Source of the DNA: a virus
IMG/VR virus record: IMGVR_UViG_3300035701_000091
Coordinates: 1-41,494 of that record
Direction: 5' to 3' (one strand)
Length of the DNA stretch: 41,494 nt
Under the pieces are notes generated by a model that was not told the origin of the DNA, ran no database searches, and saw nothing but the letters and a program-made list of their open reading frames with translations. Position 1 is the stretch's first letter. Each line of letters opens with the position of its first letter. Of this stretch, positions 4,823-11,924 are shown one piece after another. A program made the position numbers and the translations under genes.

Positions 4823-5242
4823 GTGATAAATAATGGCTGGATAAAATTATATCGTAAAATATTAAGTTGCGATGATTTATTTCGTTCAGCTCACACCTTT
4901 CCAGTTTTTATATTATTATTATTATTAGCAGAACACGAAACTGGTAAATTAACGATTGGTAGGTTTCAAATAGCCAAGTGGCTAAAAATAAATCCAAGTG
5001 CGGCTTATAGGGCATTATGTCGTCTTCAAACCGAACACCGTATTGTAATGAAACCGAACAACAAATGGACAACAATTTCTATCTGTAATTGGCATAAGTA
5101 TCAAACCAAATCGAACAACAAACGAACAACAAACGAACAACAAACGAACACACTACAAGAATTAAGAATTAAGAATAAAGAAAAAGAATTAATTAATAAG
5201 AAGGTTAAAAAATTTAAAAGAAATTTTGGAATATCTAAATGA
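4823..5242 (+). CDS. Replication initiation protein, winged-helix (replisome organiser type)
   Basis: The protein opens with INNGWIKLYRKILSCDDLF, close to the usual start of phage replication proteins (GWIKLxRK). A winged-helix domain follows over about residues 25-90: LTIGRFQIAKWLKINPSAAYRALCRLQTEH, then KWTTISICNWHKY. Such proteins bind origin DNA and help load helicase. I prefer GTG 4823, five bases after AAGGAG; the frame extends to an ATG at 4754 that has no SD and lies inside an inverted repeat. The tail (residues ~95-110) is encoded by 11-bp iterons and gives an Asn/Thr/Gln repeat, as in phages whose origin lies inside the initiator gene. It ends basic (KKVKKFKRNF) with an ATGA overlap. 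Confidence 0.7.
   Translation: MINNGWIKLYRKILSCDDLFRSAHTFPVFILLLLLAEHETGKLTIGRFQIAKWLKINPSAAYRALCRLQTEHRIVMKPNNKWTTISICNWHKYQTKSNNKRTTNEQQTNTLQELRIKNKEKELINKKVKKFKRNFGISK
5032..5150. repeat. Iterons (11-bp repeats) inside the initiator gene
   Basis: The unit CGAACAACAAA occurs exactly at 5055-5065 and three times in tandem at 5112-5144. Partial copies (CGAACA) are at 5032 and 5145-5150. The coding frame alone does not require identical 11-bp units, because 11 is not a multiple of three and the same DNA is read in all three frames. Selection on the DNA, as at initiator-binding iterons, is therefore the simpler reading. Confidence 0.65.
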
Positions 5243-5418
5243 ACAAAGAAAATTTATTAAAACTCGATCCCGGCACTTTCTATATCCGCCTTTCTAAGAA
5301 CTTCTTGCGTAACCGTATTACTAAACCACAAATGGAAGCGTTGGCAAGTTTTTATGAAGCCCACCAACCCAAAGAAAGTTTAGAAAAGAAAATGCAAGAT
5401 GTTTTTGATTTGGACTAA
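5239..5418 (+). CDS. 59-residue hypothetical protein downstream of initiator
   Basis: Begins in an ATGA overlap with the initiator stop and reads MNKENLLKLDPGTFYIRLSK, then a helical charged stretch to the end (EKKMQDVFDLD). Coupled translation suggests work in the same process, perhaps as a replication accessory. No family recognised. Confidence 0.6.
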   Translation: MNKENLLKLDPGTFYIRLSKNFLRNRITKPQMEALASFYEAHQPKESLEKKMQDVFDLD

Positions 5419-5429
5419 GTTGTCCGCTA

Positions 5430-5459
5430 TTGACAACAAGCCGATGTTCGTGGTATAAT
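5430..5459 (+). promoter_or_regulatory. Consensus sigma-70 promoter for the recombination operon
   Basis: TTGACA (5430-5435) and TATAAT (5454-5459) match the consensus exactly with an 18-bp spacer. The -10 is preceded by GTGG. The start would fall near 5466, 40 bases before the ERF gene, and the leader contains a DnaA box. Confidence 0.8.
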
Positions 5460-5478
5460 GAATTTAAGGTTAATAAGT

Positions 5479-5487
5479 TGTGGATAA
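5479..5487 (-). promoter_or_regulatory. DnaA box (perfect consensus)
   Basis: TGTGGATAA again, between the promoter at 5430 and the ERF start. DnaA bound here could also adjust transcription of the operon. Confidence 0.65.
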
Positions 5488-5508
5488 CTTAATTTAAGGG
5501 GAGGCAAA

Positions 5509-6117
5509 ATGAACGACAAAATTATCAGGATTCAAAACGAGCTCAAAGTGCCAAAGGCGCAATTTAACAAATTTGGCGGTTATGCCTACCGCAGTTGCGA
5601 AGATATTTTGGAAGCATTAAAACCACTTCTTGCCAAAGAAAAACTACTTTTGTTTTTAACTGATAGAATGGTTAATGTTGGCAATCGAAATTATGTGAGG
5701 GCTTGCGCAACTTTAGTTAATAGTGAAGGAAATATCCTCAAGTGTTTTGCTTATGCCCGTGAAGACGAAATGAAAAAGGGAATGAGCGGGGATCAACTTA
5801 CCGGCTCGGCTTCAAGTTATGCCCGCAAATATGCCCTTAACGGTTTATTCCTAATTGACGACACTAAAGATAGCGATTCTAATGGTAAAGGCACAACCCA
5901 AAAAGAGGTTAAAAACGTCCCACAAGCGACGGTAGAGCCAAATGAAGCCGAAGAACAAGCGGTCTGTACTCTCTGCCAAGAACTAATAACTATTGCTGAA
6001 AAAAAATACTCACTAAAGTATTACAACAAACCACTTTGCCGTGATTGCCAGAAAATAGACACGGGTGAACCGGAACCTTTTAAAGATAATTATGAAGATA
6101 ACAAGGAGGAAGAATGA
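5509..6117 (+). CDS. ERF-family single-strand annealing recombinase
   Basis: A 202-residue protein. Residues 1-125 are a clear ERF domain: QNELKVPKAQFNKFGGYAYR near the start, and the diagnostic GDQLTGSASSYARKYALNGL followed by FLIDDTKDSD. ERF proteins form rings that anneal complementary DNA strands during phage recombination and replication. A second part, about residues 150-185, carries a CTLC and CRDC zinc pair (VCTLCQELI and LCRDCQK), a common C-terminal addition. The gene follows a consensus promoter and a strong SD (AAGGGGAGG). It opens a run of coupled small genes and ends in an ATGA overlap. Confidence 0.9.
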   Translation: MNDKIIRIQNELKVPKAQFNKFGGYAYRSCEDILEALKPLLAKEKLLLFLTDRMVNVGNRNYVRACATLVNSEGNILKCFAYAREDEMKKGMSGDQLTGSASSYARKYALNGLFLIDDTKDSDSNGKGTTQKEVKNVPQATVEPNEAEEQAVCTLCQELITIAEKKYSLKYYNKPLCRDCQKIDTGEPEPFKDNYEDNKEEE

Positions 6118-6269
6118 AATCAACAAAATTATTAATGGCGCAAGCGGTTAGAGACAGTATTTTATCAGCGGATTTTGGCACTTTGTATCCGATTATCCGG
6201 AAAGTTAATTTTTATAGATTTGCAAATTATTGCCAAAAATTAGCAAATGTGGAAATGGAGTATGAATGA
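6114..6269 (+). CDS. 51-residue hypothetical protein
   Basis: Starts in an ATGA overlap with the ERF gene after SD AAGGAGGA. It is mostly helical in appearance (MKSTKLLMAQAVRDSILSAD) with one Cys. It overlaps the next start in the same way. Function unknown. Confidence 0.55.
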   Translation: MKSTKLLMAQAVRDSILSADFGTLYPIIRKVNFYRFANYCQKLANVEMEYE

Positions 6270-6379
6270 ATGGCGAAGAAGAAATAACCAGTGATCCCCG
6301 GCAAGAGGCTTTAGATTATGAACGTGATTTATCTTTGGCTAATGATAGGCGAGACGAAGAAATGATGGCGGAGGACTAA
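6266..6379 (+). CDS. 37-residue acidic peptide
   Basis: An ATG overlapping the previous stop gives a very acidic peptide (NGEEEITSDPRQEALDYERD, then RRDEEMMAED). There is no separate SD, so it depends on coupling. Its TAA overlaps the next ATG (TAATG). Reality rests mainly on the unbroken chain of overlaps. Confidence 0.5.
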   Translation: MNGEEEITSDPRQEALDYERDLSLANDRRDEEMMAED

Positions 6380-6552
6380 TGGTTTGTCCTAATTGTTTGA
6401 CTCAAATGATTCAAAAAGATAAACTGGGCGGTGGTGTTAGTCAAGAGAATTATTATGAAACTTGGGAAATAAAGATATGCCCAAATTGCAAAAGAGTTTA
6501 TAGGGAATTTTATTCGGTTAAATTGGTCGGAGAGCGGGGGAAAATAAAATGA
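6379..6552 (+). CDS. 57-residue zinc-ribbon protein
   Basis: CPNC at residues 3-6 and CPNC at about 34-37 make a two-knuckle zinc ribbon (MVCPNCLTQM and IKICPNCKRVY). It starts in TAATG and ends in ATGA, so it is coupled on both sides. Small zinc ribbons in phage early operons often modulate host or phage enzymes; no partner can be named. Confidence 0.65.
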   Translation: MVCPNCLTQMIQKDKLGGGVSQENYYETWEIKICPNCKRVYREFYSVKLVGERGKIK

Positions 6553-6773
6553 ACTGTCCTAAACATCCCCAACAAAAATTGCTTTTAAATTATATGACTA
6601 AAAAAATAGATTTTTGTTACAGGTGCGCGGCCGAAAAGTTAGTTAGAGATGATTGCAAAGTAAAATGGTCAAAATATGATATACATCAAGATTTAATAAA
6701 GAATTTTGGAAAGCATATTCCCGACAAGGAACTTGAAAATATATTAGAGGCTAATTACAAGGAGGAGATATGA
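6549..6773 (+). CDS. 74-residue zinc-binding hypothetical protein
   Basis: CPKH at residues 3-6 and CYRC at about 23-26 form a likely zinc site, followed by a charged helical tail (KYDIHQDLIKNFGKHIPD). Coupled to both neighbours by ATGA overlaps. Function unknown. Confidence 0.65.
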   Translation: MNCPKHPQQKLLLNYMTKKIDFCYRCAAEKLVRDDCKVKWSKYDIHQDLIKNFGKHIPDKELENILEANYKEEI

Positions 6774-6871
6774 AAACTAATTTATTGGATAAGTTTATGT
6801 GGTTGGTGCTAATCGCCGCCGGGATCGTAGTTGTGGCGATGTGGTATCAGATAGTTAAATGGATATTTTAA
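6770..6871 (+). CDS. 33-residue single-pass membrane peptide
   Basis: SD AAGGAGGAG and an ATGA overlap mark the start. Residues about 9-28 (MWLVLIAAGIVVVAMWYQIV) form one transmembrane helix with basic residues on both sides. It could be a small membrane modulator of the host; nothing more can be said. Confidence 0.6.
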   Translation: MKTNLLDKFMWLVLIAAGIVVVAMWYQIVKWIF

Positions 6872-6881
6872 GGGAGATAAT

Positions 6882-7052
6882 ATGAAAAAAGATTTAAAGA
6901 TTGAGGCCAGAAACAAAGAGATTTATCGTTTGAGCCAAGAAGGCATAAATGCTTATGATTTAGGGGCGAAGTATAATCTTCACTACACTAACATTTACCA
7001 TATTATGGCGGCGGAAAAAGCCAAGAAAAAGTTGCAATCTATTGACATTTGA
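6882..7052 (+). CDS. 56-residue helix-turn-helix DNA-binding protein
   Basis: Residues about 10-42 (IYRLSQEGINAYDLGAKYNL, then HYTNIYHIM) match a helix-turn-helix of the sigma-region-4/resolvase type, with an EG-turn-YDLG pattern and a recognition helix. A basic tail follows (AEKAKKKLQ). SD AGGGAG precedes the ATG. Its last codons contain the -35 box of the next promoter, so it could act on that site. It is a probable transcriptional regulator with unknown target. Confidence 0.65.
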   Translation: MKKDLKIEARNKEIYRLSQEGINAYDLGAKYNLHYTNIYHIMAAEKAKKKLQSIDI

Positions 7053-7070
7053 TCCATTTCGTGGTATAAT
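7042..7070 (+). promoter_or_regulatory. Consensus sigma-70 promoter before the lysozyme-like gene
   Basis: TTGACA (7042-7047) and TATAAT (7065-7070) with the ideal 17-bp spacer. The -35 box overlaps the end of the HTH gene. It would drive the muralytic gene and probably groES-groEL. Confidence 0.85.
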
Positions 7071-7087
7071 GTAGGTAGGAGGATAAA

Positions 7088-7660
7088 TTGAAATTAACTT
7101 ATAACAAACAATTAGCGGGACGATTACTTGGCACCGCGTTTGTTTTTATGGCTCTATCCGTTCCTGCCTACAATCAAATCAACAAACAAGCAAGGGCTTT
7201 TAACGGCCAGTATTGCCTTAAACCGGCTACTTGGAGTATTTCTAATAAACCCATAACTAAAGAAACGCTTAAAACTGAAGCTAAACAAGAAACCCCGGCG
7301 GCGGAGACCGCTGAACCCTCCAGTATTGAGCCCGAAAGGGCAGCAGAACCAAAAGAAGTGGACACACGCGCTTACATAACGGAAATAAAGCGATATTTCC
7401 CTGCGAGTGCGGTAGAGACAGCATATAAGGTGATGATAGCAGAATCTGGGGCAATACCCGACGCCATCGGCAACAACCGTAATGGCACGCGAGATCGAGG
7501 TTTGTTCCAGATTAACTCCATACACTTAAAGAGGGTGGAGGGAGACCTTTCAACTTTGCTCGTGCCTGAAGTGAATGTCAAAGTAGCGGCTGAATTGCAG
7601 GGCGAGCAGGGTTGGGGCATTTGGTCAGTTTGCCGAAGCCATAAAGTAAACTGTGATTAA
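7088..7660 (+). CDS. Secreted lysozyme-like / lytic transglycosylase
   Basis: A 190-residue protein. Residues ~9-28 are hydrophobic (LAGRLLGTAFVFMALSVPAY), a signal peptide or anchor. Residues ~60-95 are an Ala/Glu/Pro linker (AETAEPSSIEPERAAEPKEV). The C-terminal ~85 residues hold a lysozyme-like fold with VMIAESG (Glu at residue 119 as catalytic acid), then GNNRNGTRDRGLFQIN, the SLT/Rpf-like GLFQIN signature, and WGIWSVC at the end. Such domains cleave the glycan strand. It starts at TTG, but AGGAGG lies five bases upstream, so the start is convincing. It is distant from the lysis region, so it may act in entry, or as a virion enzyme. Confidence 0.8.
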   Translation: MKLTYNKQLAGRLLGTAFVFMALSVPAYNQINKQARAFNGQYCLKPATWSISNKPITKETLKTEAKQETPAAETAEPSSIEPERAAEPKEVDTRAYITEIKRYFPASAVETAYKVMIAESGAIPDAIGNNRNGTRDRGLFQINSIHLKRVEGDLSTLLVPEVNVKVAAELQGEQGWGIWSVCRSHKVNCD

Positions 7661-7670
7661 AGGAAATGAG

Positions 7671-7781
7671 ATGAGTAAAAAGAATGGAAAAATTAAGAAA
7701 TGTGATTTATGTAATAAAGAATTTTATGTTTCTATGGCAAAGTGGAATTTGGGACGACAGGGGCAGAATGGAAGAGCTTAG
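7671..7781 (+). CDS. 36-residue truncated zinc-finger peptide
   Basis: SD AGGAAATGAG precedes the ATG. The peptide has one CDLC motif at about residues 11-14 followed by NKEFYVSMAKWNLGRQG, the start of a typical Cys-x2-Cys ... Cys-x2-Cys finger, and stops where the second pair should follow. It may be a decayed fragment of a larger zinc-finger protein. Confidence 0.45.
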   Translation: MSKKNGKIKKCDLCNKEFYVSMAKWNLGRQGQNGRA

Positions 7782-7815
7782 ATAATAAGTAACTTGTGAT
7801 TACTAAAGGAGAAAA

Positions 7816-8088
7816 ATGCTTATAATACCAGTCGGTAACCGGATTCTTGTCAAACCAAATGAGCGAGAAGAAAAGACCAAAAGCGGCCTGATCTTGGCTG
7901 GGGGAGAGGATGAGAAACAGGATCAAGGTATTATTATGGGGATTGGGGATGGGGAAGAGGTGAAGAGATTTACAGTTGGTGATATCGTTGTCTACCAAAA
8001 GTTCGGGCCAGCGGAGATAAAGATTGATAAAGAAAAATATGTTATAATAAATTTAGACGAAATACTTGGAATTATTAAGGAGGATTAG
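7816..8088 (+). CDS. groES: Co-chaperonin GroES
   Basis: Ninety residues, within the usual 90-100 of GroES. It begins MLIIPVGNRILVKPNEREEK, then the mobile loop TKSGLILAGGEDEKQD that contacts GroEL, then GIIMGIGDGE and GDIVVYQKFGPAEIKID. It ends DEILGIIKED, matching the family order throughout. GroES caps the GroEL cage so that a substrate can fold inside. SD AAAGGAG lies before the ATG. It abuts groEL with no gap: the TAG stop is followed immediately by the groEL ATG, the classical operon order. It probably shares the consensus promoter at 7042. Its presence together with groEL suggests a self-sufficient phage chaperonin. Confidence 0.93.
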   Translation: MLIIPVGNRILVKPNEREEKTKSGLILAGGEDEKQDQGIIMGIGDGEEVKRFTVGDIVVYQKFGPAEIKIDKEKYVIINLDEILGIIKED

Positions 8089-9672
8089 ATGTCAAAAGAA
8101 ATTTTATTTTCAGACGAAGCTCGGCAGAAATTGCTTGAAGGTATCAATTTAGTCGCAAAAGCAGTCACTAAAACTTTAGGTCCGTGCGGCAAGAACTCAA
8201 TCCTATCGCGTGATACTGCTCCCCCGTTGGTTACAAACGATGGCGTTTCTATTGCCTCGTTTTTTAATAAAGTGGCGGATCCTTGGATTAATACTGGCAT
8301 ACAGATGATAAAGGAAGTAGCCACCAAACAAAACGAACCCGGTGATGGAACGACAACAGCGACCCTTTTAGCGGCTTCGCTAGTCAATGAAGGAGTTAAA
8401 AGTTTATCAGCTGGCGCCGATCCAGTAATTATTCAAGAAGGTATTAAACAAGCATCTCTTGAAACAATTGAAAAACTTAAAAAAATCGCTAAGTCAATTA
8501 CTGGCCAAGAAGAATTAGTTCAGGTGGCAACTATTGCCGTTGAAGATGAAGAATCTGGTCAGTTAATTGGCGAAATGATGCAAGAGGTAGGTAAAGACGG
8601 TGCTATCACTGTTGAAGTTTATAATAATATTCGGCTCGAAAAGGAAATGGCCGATGGAATGAAGATTGAACAGGGATTTATCTTGCCATATTTTATGACC
8701 AATCCTTTTCGTCAGGAAGCAGTTTTCGAAGGAATGCCTATTTTAGTTACCGATCATCTTATTTCGACCAATACAGAATTGATTCCGATTGTCGATAAAC
8801 TAACACAAAAAGGAATTAAAGGTTTAGTAATTATTTGCGATAATATGAGGGGCGAAGCCTTAGCAACTGCCCTTAAAAATACTTTAGAGAAAAATTTCTT
8901 TTTCTTGGTAATTCAACTTCCCGGTTTAGACGAAAAAAGAACTGATAATGGCGAGGATATTGCCATCGTCTGCGGGGCGAGATTTATAAATAAAAATATC
9001 AATAAATTAGAAGATATTCGAATCGAAGATCTCGGCTCGGCTGATAAAGTAATTAGTAAATCAGATAATACGATTATTGTTAAAGGCGCGGGGAAAAATA
9101 AAGATATTGTTTCAAGACTTAAAATTCTTAAAGAAAAATATAAAAGTGTTATTTCTGATTTTGAACGCGACCAAATTAAAGAAAGAATAGCCAGAATTGT
9201 TGGTAAAATCGGCGTCATTAAAGTTGGCGCGCCTACTGAACAAGAATTAAATTATAAAAAATATAAGATTGAAGATGCTTTGGCGGCGACCCGGGCGGCG
9301 ATGGAAGAAGGAATCGTGCCGGGAGGAGGAATTTCACTTTTAAGAATCGCTGATGAGAATCTTAAAAATAAAGAATTGGAAATTGGTAAAAAGATATTTT
9401 ATGAAGCAATAACAATGCCAATCAAAAAAATAGCTGAAAATGCTGGTAAAAATCCCGATACGATTATTGATTATATTTTAAGAAACAATAATTTTAATTA
9501 TGGCTGGGATGCCAAAACCGATAAATATGTTGATATGGTTGAAGCCGGAATAATTGATCCTTTGAAGGTAGTTAGAACTGAAATTGAAAATGCAGTTAGT
9601 ATGGCGACTATATTTTTATCAACAGAGAGCCTAATTTGTGAGATTCTAGAAGAAAATAAAGATAAAAAATAA
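8089..9672 (+). CDS. groEL: Chaperonin GroEL
   Basis: A full-length 527-residue GroEL (family about 530-550). The ATP-binding and hydrolysis residues appear intact. The TLGPCGKN loop is at about 29-36, NDGVS has Asp at 51, GDGTTTAT has Asp at 86, and IEDALAATRAAMEEG has Asp at 396 (E. coli 52, 87, 398). VPGGG is present. The Gly-Gly-Met tail is absent and the protein ends ILEENKDKK. The apical domain has hydrophobic GroES/substrate-contact stretches but is divergent (YFMTNPFRQEAVFEG). It forms a folding cage with GroES for proteins such as capsid or tail components. Phage GroELs are known, mainly from large phages. A groES-groEL pair in a 41-kb podovirus-like genome is unusual. Confidence 0.96.
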   Translation: MSKEILFSDEARQKLLEGINLVAKAVTKTLGPCGKNSILSRDTAPPLVTNDGVSIASFFNKVADPWINTGIQMIKEVATKQNEPGDGTTTATLLAASLVNEGVKSLSAGADPVIIQEGIKQASLETIEKLKKIAKSITGQEELVQVATIAVEDEESGQLIGEMMQEVGKDGAITVEVYNNIRLEKEMADGMKIEQGFILPYFMTNPFRQEAVFEGMPILVTDHLISTNTELIPIVDKLTQKGIKGLVIICDNMRGEALATALKNTLEKNFFFLVIQLPGLDEKRTDNGEDIAIVCGARFINKNINKLEDIRIEDLGSADKVISKSDNTIIVKGAGKNKDIVSRLKILKEKYKSVISDFERDQIKERIARIVGKIGVIKVGAPTEQELNYKKYKIEDALAATRAAMEEGIVPGGGISLLRIADENLKNKELEIGKKIFYEAITMPIKKIAENAGKNPDTIIDYILRNNNFNYGWDAKTDKYVDMVEAGIIDPLKVVRTEIENAVSMATIFLSTESLICEILEENKDKK

Positions 9673-9682
9673 ATGAGGGGTT

Positions 9683-9853
9683 ATGGATATTTTAGAAGCA
9701 CAAGATACTTGCCTTGAAGATAGAAGATTGATTGGAGTTATTAGAAGTGTTAAATTTGGCGAAATAACCATTAAGATACGCGCTGGCAAGCCGGTAGTGG
9801 TCGAAAAGGGAGTGGTAACGATTAAATTAGAAGAAGATCGGAGGATGGGATGA
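9683..9853 (+). CDS. DUF2292-like small protein
   Basis: Fifty-six residues with the pattern LIGVIRSVKFGEITIKIRAG then KPVVVEKGVVTIKLEED, which resembles the DUF2292 family (YezG-like; ILxALxxIxYGxVxIxVQDGKVVQI). These are small proteins of unknown function found in bacteria and phages. SD GAGGGG is four bases upstream. It follows groEL by 10 bases, so it is probably the last or second-last gene of the chaperonin operon. Confidence 0.65.
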   Translation: MDILEAQDTCLEDRRLIGVIRSVKFGEITIKIRAGKPVVVEKGVVTIKLEEDRRMG

Positions 9854-9955
9854 TTGATTTTTGTTAGGGGCGGAAGAAGGGACGTCTTTGCTCGATTAAT
9901 TATTTACAAAGATGTCTTTGGCCGAACTTATCCGCCACTAAAAGGAATTAAATAA
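9854..9955 (+). CDS. 33-residue basic peptide (candidate), overlapping an RNA hairpin
   Basis: A TTG immediately after the previous TGA stop opens a 33-codon frame (MIFVRGGRRDVFARLIIYKD), with GGAGG about nine bases upstream. The same DNA folds strongly: TTAGGGGCGGA 9864-9874 with TCCGCCACTAA 9931-9941 (one mismatch) and GACGTCTTTG 9881-9890 with CAAAGATGTC 9907-9916 (one G-U). It may therefore be a structured RNA, a coding gene, or both. I leave both open. Confidence 0.35.
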   Translation: MIFVRGGRRDVFARLIIYKDVFGRTYPPLKGIK

Positions 9956-9971
9956 AATCCGCAAGAGAAGA

Positions 9972-10000
9972 ACTCAAAGGGTCTAACTTTGGGTTTTTTT
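9972..10000 (+). terminator. Intrinsic terminator between groESL operon and terminase genes
   Basis: ACTCAAAG (9972-9979) pairs with CTTTGGGT (9987-9994), one G-U, with a 7-nt loop and seven T after the stem. The preceding AGAAGAACT resembles the leader text of the other attenuators at 15240 and 27322. The terminase SD follows 5-15 bases later. Confidence 0.75.
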
Positions 10001-10015
10001 AGAAAGGTTGAAATT

Positions 10016-10435
10016 ATGGGTGAAGAACCATCAAATAATGGAATTATAAGGGACGAAAAAGGCAGATTTGTAAAAGGAAGCACGGCACAGGGAAAAGGCA
10101 GACCAAAAGGAAGTTTGTCTCTTATCGGTTTACTAAAAAAGAAACTTGAAGAAATAGAACCGCAAACCAAAAGGCAATATGCTTATCTTTTAATAGAGAG
10201 AATAGTTAAAAAGGCAATTTCCGAGGGTGATGATGCTCAAATTAAAAACATCTTACAATACATAGAAGGTATGCCGAAACAACCAATTGAACATTCTGGA
10301 GAAATAAAAACCAATGAACCTTTGTCGGAAAAGGAGTTAGATGCAAAACTCAGAGAACTCGATAAGAAACTTGAGAGAGATAAAAGAAGAAAAGGTAAGA
10401 CTACAGCTACAGTTAATGCTATTGAAGGCAAGTAA
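10016..10435 (+). CDS. Terminase small subunit-like DNA-binding protein (DUF5681-type)
   Basis: A 139-residue protein next to the large terminase. Residues ~12-30 carry EKGRFVKGSTAQGKGRPKGS, the GRFxKGxxGNPxGRPKGS-like motif of DUF5681 proteins that usually sit beside terL. A helical middle follows (IGLLKKKLEEIEPQTKRQYA). The C-terminus is charged and coiled-coil-like (LREIDKKLE-type heptads), suited to oligomerisation. Small terminases recognise the packaging site and stimulate the motor. I chose ATG 10016 with AAAGG upstream over the TTG at 9989, which lies in the terminator. It overlaps terL by 95 bases. Confidence 0.7.
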   Translation: MGEEPSNNGIIRDEKGRFVKGSTAQGKGRPKGSLSLIGLLKKKLEEIEPQTKRQYAYLLIERIVKKAISEGDDAQIKNILQYIEGMPKQPIEHSGEIKTNEPLSEKELDAKLRELDKKLERDKRRKGKTTATVNAIEGK

Positions 10436-11924
10436 AGACCCGATTTACTTCATCAACAATTTCCTTTGGACTTTCAACCCCAAACAAGAACCTTATCATT
10501 TTGAGTTCAAATTATTCCCCTTTCAATATGATTTGGTCTGGGAGATTAAAGAAGCGATCGAAAAAGGAAATGATCTCTTTATCGAGAAGTGCCGGGAGAT
10601 GGGCGCGACTTATACTATTTTGGCAGTTTTCCTTTGGTTTTGGCGTTTTGTGCCAGGTTCTAACTTTTTAGTTGGTTCTCGCAAAGAGGACTATGTTGAT
10701 AATACCAAAGGCGAATCAGGAGAACTTTCCAATAAAGAAGAATCTTTATTCGGGAAAATAGAGTATTTTCTAAATCATCTTGATCCAATTGCGCTACCAG
10801 TAGGGTTTAGAATTAATAAACATCTAAATTATATGTCTTTACTTAATCCGGAGAATGGGAACTCAATTGCCGGTGAATCTTCTAATCCTAATTTCTCAAG
10901 AGGTGGCCGGCACAAAGCAATTCTGTTAGATGAGTTTGGTTTTTGGGATAATGGAAGTCAGGTTTGGGGCGCGACTGCTGATACTACTTCTTGTCGAATA
11001 GTTTTGACTACTCCTGGCGATAGACCCTCCAAGGCGAAAAGATTACGATTTGGCACTGATGGCGAGAAGATAAAGGTAATCACCTTAAATCACGAATTAG
11101 ATCCCAGAAAGACCCCCGAATGGCTTGAGAGGCAACGAGAGCGCCGCAGTGCCGAGGATTTTGCTCGGGAGATAATGATTAACTGGGAGGGTTCAATCGA
11201 GGGGCGAGTATATCCTGAAGTAAAACAAGCCGAATTTGATTTCTTTCCTTATGATCCGGCTTGGGGCTTATATTTCAGTTGGGACTTTGGGCTTGATGGT
11301 GTGGGATTAGGCGCTTGGCAAATTAATCCCCTAAATGGTAAATTGAGATTGGTTGATTCTTATGAGAATAATAATGTGCCAATTCAATTCTATTTTCCTT
11401 TACTCGGTCAACCGACAGATTCAGTATTCCAATATAATGATAAGGATTTAGAGGCGATTCAGGCCTTTAAGGATTTCAAAAAGGCAATTCATTATGGCGA
11501 TCCGGACGTTTCTAAAAGAAGTTTCTCATCGCAAGATATGAAATCTACCCGTCGCGCCTTAACTGATATTGGCGTGTATATTCAAACCAGACCCGATTCA
11601 AACACCTTTGTTGTCAGGCGAGAGAAAACAAAGATTTGGCTTCAAAGAGGAATTGAGGTTAATAATACGCCTCGAAATGAACAATGGTTAGAATGTATCA
11701 AAAATGCCCGGTATCCACAGAGGACAGAGAATAGCCAACAAACTTCGGAAGTTAATCTACCGATCCACGATTTTACTTCCCATCACCGCACTTCTTTAGA
11801 ATATCTTTGTGTTAATCTTGATCCCCCCAAACAGTTAGTTGAGATGCCTTTGACAATTCAGGAGAAAATAAGGCGGAATATAACTAGCGCTTATGATGCG
11901 CGGGGCGATGGAATTAATGACTAG
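10341..11924 (+). CDS. terL: Terminase large subunit (packaging ATPase-nuclease)
   Basis: A 527-residue protein with both terminase domains. The N-terminal ATPase has the viral-type Walker A EKCREMGATYT at residues 82-92 (K-x-R-x-x-G-x-T pattern), and Walker B ILLDEF with Asp 197 and Glu 198. TTPGD, a coupling motif (motif III), follows. The C-terminal RNase H-like nuclease has FSWDFGLDG (Asp 315) and HYGDPDVS (Asp 387). The protein translocates DNA into the prohead and cuts the concatemer. The start at 10341 is set by AAAGGAG five bases upstream, inside terS. The termination region is followed by a promoter for the portal operon. Confidence 0.93.
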   Translation: MQNSENSIRNLREIKEEKVRLQLQLMLLKASKDPIYFINNFLWTFNPKQEPYHFEFKLFPFQYDLVWEIKEAIEKGNDLFIEKCREMGATYTILAVFLWFWRFVPGSNFLVGSRKEDYVDNTKGESGELSNKEESLFGKIEYFLNHLDPIALPVGFRINKHLNYMSLLNPENGNSIAGESSNPNFSRGGRHKAILLDEFGFWDNGSQVWGATADTTSCRIVLTTPGDRPSKAKRLRFGTDGEKIKVITLNHELDPRKTPEWLERQRERRSAEDFAREIMINWEGSIEGRVYPEVKQAEFDFFPYDPAWGLYFSWDFGLDGVGLGAWQINPLNGKLRLVDSYENNNVPIQFYFPLLGQPTDSVFQYNDKDLEAIQAFKDFKKAIHYGDPDVSKRSFSSQDMKSTRRALTDIGVYIQTRPDSNTFVVRREKTKIWLQRGIEVNNTPRNEQWLECIKNARYPQRTENSQQTSEVNLPIHDFTSHHRTSLEYLCVNLDPPKQLVEMPLTIQEKIRRNITSAYDARGDGIND

